NCBI GenBank assembly: GCA_031763025.1
Contig: JASSKH010000006.1
Location: 372,001-436,000, forward strand
DNA: 64,000 bases
Source of the DNA: Macrocystis pyrifera
Lineage: Eukaryota; Sar; Phaeophyceae; Laminariales; Laminariaceae
Reading direction: 5' to 3'
Below the pieces are notes generated by a model. That model saw nothing but the letters and a program-made list of their open reading frames with translations. It ran no database searches and was not told the DNA's origin. The position numbers and the translations under genes are program-made. Shown piece by piece: positions 42,251 to 53,700 of this stretch (position 1 is the first letter of the stretch; every line of letters starts with the position of its first letter).

Positions 42251-42468
42251 GCGAAAGCGTGAGTTAGCTACTTGGATGAAAATCGACGAGCAGTGGGAAT
42301 GGTGAACCCTACGCGCGACGAAAAACGAAGGCACGTACCGGGAGGGAGAAGGGACTACACCTGTAACCACGGCGTGTCCAGAAGAAGATCGCTGAGGGTG
42401 AAATCTCCTACGAGTTGGGCTGGAAAGTGAAAGTGATGATTACATTTATATATATATATATATATATC
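42251..42468 (+). mobile_element. SINE copy S6, lacking the tRNA head
   Basis: The copy starts at GCGAAAGCGTGAGTTAGCTA and keeps the body and tail, ending in GTGATGATTACA and a TA repeat (42449-42466). The tRNA-related head is missing, as expected of 5'-truncated retroposed copies. Confidence 0.75.
42449..42467 (+). repeat. (TA)n microsatellite at the tail of SINE S6
   Basis: About nine TA units follow the SINE end GATGATTACATT. Confidence 0.85.
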
Positions 42469-44744
42469 GAGCTCCTGAGCTGTCCTGACGCGAACACAGT
42501 TTGTACGATATCTGCAGTAGGGGGTCAACACGAACCAAGGAGAAACAATCATGTTCTGCCACTGCCTGTACATACTCCTGCACGTTAGACGCAAGTCGAT
42601 CTGCAGGAACGTCTACATACTGGAATAGTCAGTACGCGAAACAATATTCCGGTCTTACTTCAAAACGCCAACGAACAGGAGAGTTTCGAAGTGGTCTGAG
42701 CCAGAGGATGGATTCACCATTCCAAAACAAAGGCATGCTAGGAGTGAACAGTCTACCGGCATTCCTGGCGCACACAAACAATGAGAAACATGGGACAGTT
42801 GTGCCAGCACTACTATTAGTGCTTCGGGTTTCAACAACAATAGTGTAACTGGTGAGGTGCAGAACTACTCGAGGGAGGGTGCTTAGAAGCATGGGGTGCA
42901 TCCTCATCGTAACATACGCATCTTCCTGATAACCGAACTGCTAGGGAACATCCCTAAAAGAACGCTACTCTCGACTAACGGAATATCCGCCGGGTTAATC
43001 CATTCTTCGGATTATTCTCGTATTCGTGAGACTACAAGACTGCAATATATTATCTATATCTATGGCCCATGAGTACTCCACTCATATCATACAGGTGATC
43101 TGGGGAAGGCCAACAACACAGAATATACTGACAGTACACGATGACATCGCCCGCAAATTTTCACAACCTTGCAGCGCCGTCTCATCCGTACATCAACATC
43201 GTGCCAAAGGAAACTACCGCCCAGATGGCACACAGATAACTTCTTACAAGACGACTCTCCACGACATGTTTGTGTTATGAATTCTTCGTACTGTAAAGCG
43301 GGTGTTGTTGATTACTGTTCAATCGAGGAACACACTGGACGAACCAGTCGCCATCTACAAAACATCCTCAATGACAGCTGGTTCTAGGGCACTACCAACA
43401 ACAAGGTTATTCGCAAGGTGCCTGTGTTCTACGACAAGCCGCGCGAACCAAGCCCTAGACCGGGTGTCCATAGTTAACATTCCCACCGTAACTAGCACCA
43501 GAGTTCCATGACCCCGAATCCGGCGCGGCACCAGGGTTCCATGACCCTTGGCCTCGGTAGGACTCGAACTCGACATCTTCTGGCAACACCTGCGGCGGTC
43601 CCCCCTCGCCAGCCAGGGAATTGAACTCAACCCAACTATCATAACCACGCTGCTACACCCCAACTAAACCGAACCAGACCCGACCCGATCAACCATCAAC
43701 AAATATATTTGTCTCTCTCGTAGACGCAGCCCGAACCCGATATACCCACCCCCCCCCCCAACCAAACCCGAGGAAAGCAATATACTGCCGTGTCAGTAGT
43801 GGACTCAACCCAACCCCAACCTTTGACCCACCCCCTAACCCGGCCAAAGCCAACCCATCCCAACCCAACCCATCTACTCGAAAGGTAATGTACCTGGTGT
43901 ATATCTATATGGCTTAGAAATTAAAACTCAGTTATTGACTCGCGGGTCCGAGTCATTTTGAATTGATATTGCACGGCCAAGGCACGGATCTGACGTGCAT
44001 ATTCCATACGTATGTGCACTCCTAACCAGTGTTTGTAGTTGATCGGGTTTTATGGGTACCAGAAGCCGACATGACCTCACGAGTACCGAGCCAAAGGGTC
44101 GAACAAAAATGTGATATTTCGTTGTGTATAGTTTGTTCGTCCTGTGAACCCAAACTGCAAAATGTCGTCAGAGCACCGGTAATAGTCGTCGGGGAGCTTC
44201 GTCATCGACTCGCAAGTACCAGTCATGATGAAGTACTGATTCCCCAGATGTTCAAATTACGGAGCTATCGCGAATTTTTCCAGGGTACTAACAAGCTGAA
44301 ATGGCAGTGTCCTCGCGAATCCCCAGGGCACGAGATGCTGGAATAACTATTAATAGGTCCCCGTGAGCCCGCAATCTACCAGAGGTTGAAACGACTGTGT
44401 CATCGTGAGTTTCCAAGGCAAGAGAAGCTGAAACGGCTTGGTACTCCCGAGCCTGCTCCCTTCCGGGAACGATACTCCGATGACGCTTGCTGTTATTCGA
44501 AACCCTTGGTTTCGTCGGTTGTGGTTTTCATTTTTTTCATATAAGGCTTGAGAAACGTACGGCGCGGCTACCGCAGCGTTTTGCTTATTCGAAGGAAATA
44601 CGTTGCGTAAAAAGTTGTCGGACTTTATCTTCCCGCCCTCGTCTTCTATCCGACTGTCATCGTCATTTGTCCTACCGCATGCAGCTGAGTCTCCTTCTCG
44701 TCACTCGGCACCGATACCACCGTTTAACGTCGATTCTCCAGATG

Positions 44745-47700
44745 TCAAGGCTTTATCCTCTCTCTCCTCATATACTCGTCCAACGTAGGTTCTCGAGTGG
44801 TTTTCGCACCAGGCGTTTCCCCGCGTCCGGTACAGTCTATAGTGTTCCATCCCACGCAGGCGACGACCAGTCGCAGCAAGCCGAGGATGTAAAACACGAG
44901 GGGGTAGTCAAAGGGGAAAGGACGGTCGCCGTCGATGGAGAGAGCGAACAGTGCCGAGAAGAACATGAGGGAAAGTGCCCGCGATATCGCGCCCACAGAC
45001 GACGAAATACCGTTTAGCTCCCCGCGTCGATCCACCCCCACGGCGTTGTTGATGGCCAATGACATACCCATGAAAAACTGGCAAAATGGCAAACGAACCA
45101 CGGCGGAGGAACAAAGCACCCAAAGCGGGAATTTTGAAATCGACTTGATGTCAAGACGGAGAAGGTTCACAGGGACAGCCGTGTGCGCCACGGCAGTAAC
45201 ATTTGTTTCGCTTTTTATCGGGAGCATTTCCCACTGACGCGGAGTCGCCTAAACTGGGGAGCTGCCGGAAAACGGTATGTCCGATGTGAATCGCAAATTG
45301 TTGATTTCAAACCCGTTCTCATTGTGTTGCGATATATGTCGAAGTCCGTCAGTTGTCGGGTGGGATGTCTGTACGTAATATTTTCACCACGTCCAAACCA
45401 CTTGCACCCCTGTCGGGGATTCAGTTGCAACAGACCTACGCCGCAAAGGTTGTCAACAAACGTGCTAAGGCGTTCTCCAAAAGCATACCGGGCGCATGAT
45501 GCCATACGGGTGGCACAGGTTGGTCAAAGCATATTCGACTGGCGGGCGGGGGACTCTGACAACTAGAGATCTCCCCAACATTGTTATGTTTTGACTCCGT
45601 TTTTAATATAGACCGTGACCAAGCGGAATGCCAATCGAGTTAAGCATGCCGTGGTTGTTCGAGTCATTGTTTCGGGTAACATTATTAGGTCCGCAAGTTA
45701 AGAACCTCGGTCAGAACATTTTCTAGGGCACACCCCTACCGCGGCCTGAATGATGGTTCTTTCGTGTGCCCGAGTGTTCACAGTTGCATTCTCGTCAAGC
45801 AGCAGAACCGAACGAACAGCCAGCTTCTCAAGAGAGGAGTCGTAGTAGGACAGGTTGGTGTTGTTCGTACCCTTGCACTACCGTAGGGCGCTCCGGGATA
45901 GGTCTTCGATGTTACGGTCGTGGCGTCTTGCCCGCCCTACCCTTACCCACACTCTCGGTGGTCATGCTCTAGACGACGTAGACTTCAGAGGCAGACTCCG
46001 CTGCGTCGAATCTGTATTTACCTGAATGTTATGCGAACGCATCTTTCGGTGCCGCGTGATTATCACCAGTCGACAGTATCAAACACAAACTACTAACTCA
46101 ATTTGAGGCAACTAAATAATGTCCATATGTAAGTAGAAGTCGAGAATATTCCCTCCTTCCATTCTACCCTTCTCAGATACATCTGTAGAGTGGCAGCAAT
46201 TACGTTTCATTCCTGCCTAGTACGCGTGTTGGTGGAATAATGAGGATGTCTTGCCCCCCGATGTAAACAGGTCCAAACTCCTTGGACGGATCGATCTCGA
46301 AAACGCATAAGTTCATCGCCGAAATGAATTTCCTACTTTTGCCACTGTGGTTAGATGCTAACAATATCTGTCGGATACCTAGAGTATATCTAAATTTTGT
46401 TGAGGTGAGCCGAACCAGCATACGGGCTGCTCATACGTGATGTCAGGGGCAGTTCTCACGGGTTGCGTTTACGCCGCGCTAGCCCCACAGCCCGAAGAGG
46501 GTTCGCACGTTTTCGGCCGCCGTATTTCATGATCAGTTGAGCTCCCGAAGCGAGCAGCCATTACTACTGGCTGGTGATATGTTTTTTCTACTGCTGTAAC
46601 TGTTGTTAGGGTTAGGTACGTGCCTGGTAGCGCATATAAATGTCGGCCGGCTTGCGCGAACAAGCGTTCTTTAAAGTCGTGTTGCGGGTGAGGCATTGAG
46701 CTGCCCAAGCAAAAGTGCTCAGAAAATATGGCATAATCCGTATAGACCGGGACGTTCCGTTCCTTGTAGGTTTTAACACAGCAATGTGACTTGACCAGAC
46801 GTAATTGGGCTCAGTTGGCGTTGTTCACAAAGCGCACAACGCACGACCCCCCTCCCCGCCGTAAGACGCATCTACCTTCTTCCTCGGCAGGAAAACACAC
46901 ACGCACGAAACCCGAATGTCGACGTACCTCGTATGTCCTAGCGCGCCTATCGCGACATACACATTCCACTCAAACAATTTCATCTGGTCCATGCAAGCCG
47001 CACTTCGGACGAGTCAGTCGTGCGTTCGCGCGACAGTTGGCTTATTCCCGTGGGTAGAATGAATGTTCAAGGCACCCCTCGCGGTGGTTACCGCTACCTC
47101 CATGGTAACGCAGCGATTGGAAGACAGGCAAAAGCTTGTCTGGCCGTAGGGGTGAGTACATAGGCACTTCATACCATACGTTGAGGTCAGCCCTTTGCCC
47201 GATATACTCTGGGAGCGACGCTCCGGACCTACGGCCTCTTAAGCGCGCATTCACGGCCAAGGTACGATTTGAAAGCGCGGCGTGCGCATACAAAGGTTTC
47301 CCTCAGCGACGAAGGAAGGTGAAGAGGAAGGTGAACCCGAGACACGCGTGCCACTACGACATAGTACCTATGTATGTCGCAGTTGTCGCCGATGGAAAAT
47401 ACGGGCTTGAGGGCACTCACGTTGGAAAGATGCTTTCAAAACGTCCGTTTTGATTGAGGTAAACGAGCGCCAGCGGCAACGCCAGGAGTGACAAACCGGC
47501 ACCGGCCAGGTTTGGCAGAAGGTACGGATGCATGCAGTTTGTTGTTAAGGCACAGCAGGCAGACACAACCGCAACCAATGATTTAGTCAACATTCAGCTG
47601 CAGCACGGCATTTAGAAGTCCGCACATCGCATACATGTAGCTGATACGCCGCCACCTTCACAGCATTGCACACCCAAAGCGTGTCGCGGCGAACACTCAT

Positions 47701-50700
47701 GCGTCGTGGCACACGGTCAGCAACGTACCACTCCGCGGTAAAACAGCATGGGCATTTTGTGAGGGTAGAACGAAGTATTGGGAAAAAGCAGAGTGCAAAC
47801 AAGGAGTGATGCATGCGTAGTTGATGGGCGATGTGCGCGCCCAGGCCTTCAATCCTGACGCCGCCCCCAAGTTGCGCGCTATGTATGGCAGAGATGCATG
47901 GAATATTATCGGAGGCTCCTCCCTTGAGGAGCTCTACATCTCAGCGAAAACACGACGTTGAGAAATAATCAAAAGCGAAACCCGATTGGCGATGACGGTT
48001 GTGGACATTGTGATAATTGCGCATCGAATCGTCACACCCACTGGCCGGCGTCTCACCGTGTTCGGTGACCGGACTTCGATTATTCGGCTCCCCGCCGCCA
48101 GTTGGTTCAAATGAAACAATTTCTGACATCTCGGGAAGGAGACCTCCCCCCTAAACCACCTATGCTGACACACACTTTCTGTCACCGACCGTCCAATAGC
48201 TCCAGCGCTTTCAAGTATCCGGCGGAAGACACAGCAGCCTCCGGGATAGTTTCCACGACCGTGTGTGGCGCAGAATCATGATGTTTGATGGAGATATAGA
48301 CGCAGTGTAGATCAAGGCGTACGCAGCAAACGGGAACGGATTTATGAAATACTGTGGTGTCGATGGTATCCCACTGGAAGACGAGGCTTCTTGAAGTGCA
48401 TTGAGCAAGAAACGACACGACTTCTTGGCAATGGATTGAAAAGAGCAGCGAATGCGCGAGGGTGGGGAAGCAGCGAGTGGTGATACTCCGGGAAGGTTCT
48501 CGCTGAAGCGGCCACACCAACTCAGCATTACGCAGAATATCACATACTTGTTTTTTTCTGACAAACAATACTCCAGTAGACCTGCTGCAGCTGTACCGCT
48601 TACTGTCGAAAATGCTTGGGAAAAGCTATAATACGACCGTCAACAAACCAGCTTGAAATGACGAACGCTATGCCAGTAGTATAGTCCGCTTAACATTGTA
48701 ATCCGCACGATAGGGATTCTAGTTCCAATCGTTTTCAGCATCTACGTACGACTGCGGTACACCTCGTACGTAGCTTAAACACGTCCCGCATACAATGCCA
48801 AGAGCTAAAAACAAGAATACAATTACAATTCAGGCAGACAGGTGTGCCCCGTGGCACACAGGGTCTAGACCGTTTGATATCATGCACCAGAGGCACCACC
48901 TACTCGTCGCCTAGCTTTCCTCTGCGTAGGGTAGGATACAGGCGGGAACCTCCGCACTTTATCGGTCTCCGCAAGCGTCTCGGCGGTGTAATTTTGTAAG
49001 GCGCTTTACCATGTAGGCGAACCGTCAGTACAATAATGAAATTGGTCCGACACAGCCATGGCATTTTTTCGCTTACGGCGCACCAACCCTGCTACGCCTA
49101 ACACCTCGGCACCAGCACTACAGCTTCACCCGCGTCAAGCTCTCGCTAGCGCGCAGGGCATTGAGGTGGCTGTTGACTTCGCATGACACCCCAACGTCGC
49201 AGCCCGGAGCCCATATAGCATCTCACGGTGGCTGTTGACTTCGCATGACACCCCAACGTCGCAGCCAGGAGCCCATATTAGCATCCCACAGTATGATGCA
49301 GCTCTTGACCATTTCGAGGGTACGTCAGAGACCTTCATCCCAACACAAGAGGCCCTACCGGTACTCCGCGGTGCAGCCTATGCAGCCTAAAAATACTTGT
49401 GACGGACGTTAGCGACTGTATCTTGCCCGGTAGACGGTATGGGTGTGTACTTCTAGCGTGAACCCTTTTTCTGGGGTATTTACCGACCTGGGCTGAAGAG
49501 CTAACCAGAGTTCATGAGTTTTTTGTTTTCTCTTTTAAAGCACCTCGAGCGTTCGTGCGGCCTACGCTTCGACGACTCCCACAAATGACTAGACCCACAT
49601 CCTTAGCTACCATTGTCGTGATTCACGCCCATATTTGTTCAGAACATGGTCTCCTGTAGCTTTCAATCTCCTCTGGTTTCCCGCTCCCGTGGCCTAAGAT
49701 GATGCGGTCTTCCTGCTTCAAATCAAGGGAGTTTCCTACTGTAAGCAGTGAACCTTTCGGGTCGCTTTATTTATGGTTCATCGTCTTCCTTCGACAAATG
49801 TCACGTATGAACAAACGAGGCAAACAAAAGGTCGTTTTGTACGAGACGTAGGAAACGGCCTCCGCGACCGCATTAACAAAAAGGGCACAGTTTATTGGTG
49901 TAGAGATTGAGGTATGTCTGTATCGGAGACGGTGATAGTGCATAAACTTGATTCGATCTGAGGGGACTGTGCAGCATTCGTTTCGAACAAGACATCACGT
50001 GCAGGTCAATATCTCCACGTCGGGCACAGGCAGGCTCGAGATCCCGGCTGCGAACACGCGCAGACGTGAGGTAGTCGCTGGATTTGTCAGCCAAGCCAGG
50101 AACTTGTGTCGTTTGTTTAATCCAGGCATTTCTACTTCTAAGCTGTACCCGCTGGTGGGCTAGAGTAGAGCTTGACCTGCGACCTGGGGAGATCTGCTGA
50201 TATGACGGGCCTCATGGTTCTCCATGAGAGAATAGTACTTCTCAGTGTGTTGGATTGCGGCCTCAAAAGAGATCGTTGACGCGGATATCGAGTTGAGAGT
50301 AAAGCTGGCATTGAGGCGGACGTAACCGTCCTCAAACTAAGCAAAACAAACCTCGTCCGTTTGTTTAGTCAGGCCCCGTCCCAGAATACGCGCTTCGAAG
50401 CTACCGTTTCCCCCTTTACAGGCGGACGTTCACACGCGGACGGCATATGCAGGCAGATTCCTATGTCGCGGGGATAACGAGAAAAACAAATAAGGCATTC
50501 TCGGAGATTTCAGATGATAATATGTACCAGTACGGGGGAGAATCACCGTACAAGGCGGATTCCTGTTGTGGTACAAAACAATGAGAGTATATGCCGAAGG
50601 CGTGTACCTTTTTACCCCTTTCGGAAAAAAGATGTCTCCCGTCCTTTGTTTTGTGCACGCGCACTTGTATACCATGCGAACACTCCCAAGTATCATACGT

Positions 50701-53700
50701 CGGCCGCTGCCGCTTAAGCTTGCTTTACATTAGTGTAGTGAGCTACGCCCAGTGATCTTGCCGTATATTCTGTGTTGGATGGGACTTGCGTTAAGGAGCG
50801 TCTATCCGTGATTGGATCCGTAAGCAGTCAGGTGAAAACTCGTTTTTTTGCCGTGAACGTGCTCGATGGGTTGGGGGGGGGGGGGGGGTTCACTTTAACT
50901 TTGAAATCCGAGGGGGTTTTGAAAACATACAATTACACCCGCAGCAACGGCAGCAACATGCTCAGACCTCAGAGCTCGCCCTACAGAACCCCCTCGTGAG
51001 AGGTAGCATCATACCAAATCAGTTTAGTTTGCGGCTAGTCTGCTGCGGAGAAGGTGTCTAAAAACTAAATGAATGAACGATAATGAGAGCAACCGACGAC
51101 AGGTGGAGCTGCAGCACCAACTTGGTCTTAGTCGAAATACGACTTCAAAACCGTGTCGGCGGTCCTCGAATGCCACTCAAGGTAACATCGATTGCTTTCA
51201 AGCGGCAACAGCAGGAGAACTGTAATAGCGCGGTATGTATGCTGTAGCTCCGGCGACAAGTGCTGTATACATCAATAAACGAAAACTCGCAAATCTACAG
51301 GCCCTTTAGGATCCCTGTGGATCACACCCCGATGATAGTGCATGGGCTTCGCCTCGTCACCCCGGCAATTGATTTTGTATCGACGGGCCGCCCTCCCCGC
51401 TTCCCGCTCCTCGAACAGGCCTAACGTCACTCCACGCCACTTCTTAGATAGCTACCACCTTACATTCGAGGATTTCCGTTACGGCACCATGGTTGCGACC
51501 AGAGTCGCAGGGACGGGAAACACTAGTACTAACGTACCAGGTGCGTGGTAACGATCATTGCACGCACATAGAAAACAGTTTAAGATCCCAAGTACGTAAC
51601 TCTCGACAATGCTGAGGGGGCAGCGGGCGCCCATGAATCTGCCATCATTGCACGCACATAGAAAACAGTTTAAGATCCCAAGTACGTAACTCTCGACAAT
51701 GCTGAGGGGGCAGCGGGCGCCCATGAATCTGCCGTACTTCGGCCCCAAAGAGCCATACAGTGCACGACCTCCTTATTCCGATGGGTTTGGTGTTGTCGAC
51801 CATTCTCCCCATCGCAGAGACTCTCGAAACTTTCCGTCGATAATCATTACCGCGTTTTGGCGACAGACGTATGATTTTTTTTTTTGTATGTTACTAAATG
51901 CGCTATTTTTATTGGTTCTGAACGTTTGCAATTAACATGCTCAGTCACCAGGTGCCGGCCGTAGCCTGTATTCATGAATATGTGTCGACGGGCTATCCGG
52001 GTGTTGCAACATGTATCACAGCCGCGCTACCACCCATTCAGGCGGCGGGATATTATTATGTACACTTGTGAGTATCATTTCCGCCCTCTCTGAAGCAACG
52101 GTGTTGCTGTTCCCTCGCGGCCGTATTAGCCTGCAATCGGCAAACCAATGCGACAGCGCCATGATAACTTACCGCTCATGCCGCCCATGCCCACGACCTC
52201 GTGTTCTTTGCCGCATGCCTCCGAAACGAGGGTTTTTGCTGCCGTTATCGTGCCGTTGAATAGCCCCAGCAGAAACCTGGCGCGGGAACATATCCTGTTG
52301 ATTGATGTCTAAAGGTATAGGCGCAGCTGGCACGGGAACGCGTGGTTGACTCCAGACAGTAACACGGAACTTCTCTTATATTATATCCGAGCTGTCGAGT
52401 GACAGCTCATGCATCGTATGCAGGTTATTATCCAACATGACGCGGGAATAAACCTCCCGCTTATCCCCCCGAATATCCGACTAAATATCCCTCTCCTATA
52501 ATCCTATGTCAATATATGGAACTCCCTAATATTAGATGTAACGTCTCCGTCGTGTTTCTGAGCACAATCAATATCCCCCCTGCTCATTATTCACGACCAT
52601 ACTTTAATATCCCCTCAGCTCTGTACACTACAATGTACGACTCCGCTGGGTGGAAACATCTCAATATTATGACCAACTCATACAAAATTCAGAAACATAA
52701 TTTCACTCCAGAACCAAAAATCAAACTCTCAATTTCCAAAATACTATCCAAACTCTCCAACTCAGAAAACATTTTCTATGGACCGCACACGCCCCCAGGC
52801 GCTTCATAGTCTCTCTTCAACCTTATCCAAAAAAATCTCCCTCCATTTCGTGAGGAATTAATGCAAATCATATAAAATATCACAGTAGTCATACTCATCA
52901 AAATAAAAATTAAGCCAAGAAAATAAATGCCAGAGATCGCAAGGAACCCCGTTCCCCCGGACAAGGGTCTCCCCTTGTCCCCTACTCCCGCCATAGATAC
53001 ACAGATCGCGACGGTAATGCGAGATAGCGTACATTCCTTCACTTGAATTTTATTTGACGTGGGGACTACGCGAAAACACCAAAAACTCTCGAAATCCATC
53101 ACCAGGAACGAAATGGTATCATCCTTGGAATTAGCCAGGGGGAAAACGGCAGCATCTTTGGATTTATACGTAGTTCAGACAAATCCTTCACTCAAAAATA
53201 ACATAAACTTTCCACCTCGGAAAAACCGCGTCAAATATTCATCAGAAAATCCCGGTGGTAACGAAACACCGTGTTGTTGAGCGGCTTTGTCAAGAAGTCT
53301 GCATGCTGTTTCTCCGACTCTACATGGGTAATAATAAACTCCCCCTTAAAAATAAGCTCGCGCAAAAAGTGGTGTCGTACGTCGATGTGCTTCGAATTCG
53401 ACGTGCACACTGGATTTTGTGCCAGGTGCCTTGCCCCCTCGTTATCCTCGAAAACCGTAATGCATCTCTCCCCAAACCCCGGAAAAATAAACTCCATACA
53501 TAGCGCTTGAGCATTCCCTCCTTGATGGTGTCTGCCAGTGCTACATATTCCGCCTCAGTGGTTGAGAGTGTGACGCATTTCTGCGTCCTAGAAAACCAGC
53601 ACACACACGCCCCAGCACACATGATAGCCCCACCGGAAACTGACCTCCTGTCAATGGCTTTATTGGCATAGTCTGCATCTGCAAACGCTACCAGCTCAAG

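Larger units (their letters stand above)
41220..44744. other. Stretch without a supported gene
   Basis: It holds a run of 31 C (41582-41612), SINE copy S6 and a C-rich, AACCC-like low-complexity zone (43660-43880). A minus-strand frame at 42655-42840 with PGMPVDCSLLACLCFGMVNP and a following GTAAGA donor-like site looks somewhat protein-like, but I could not extend it. Confidence 0.4.
47594..52172. other. Long intron or intergenic stretch
   Basis: It holds a 62-bp tandem duplication (49165-49289), a 90-bp tandem duplication (51554-51733), a G run near 50873-50887 and a possible terminal exon at 50160-50336. The transporter's helix 5 exon should be in this stretch and was not found. Confidence 0.4.

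Noticed and set aside
43455..43480. Sixth MITE copy (TGTCCATAGTTAACA)
   Set aside because: Only about 13 bp match the MITE end and no second terminus lies 111 bp away.
43545..43640. tRNA on the minus strand (GAGTTCGAGTCCTACCGAGG)
   Set aside because: A T-arm-like 3' end is seen and a second B-box-like motif lies 60 bp away, but the 5' acceptor strand is missing. It is probably another tRNA-derived fragment.
43660..43880. Internal telomeric repeat
   Set aside because: The C-rich AACCC-like units are irregular and never form a regular CCCTAA array.
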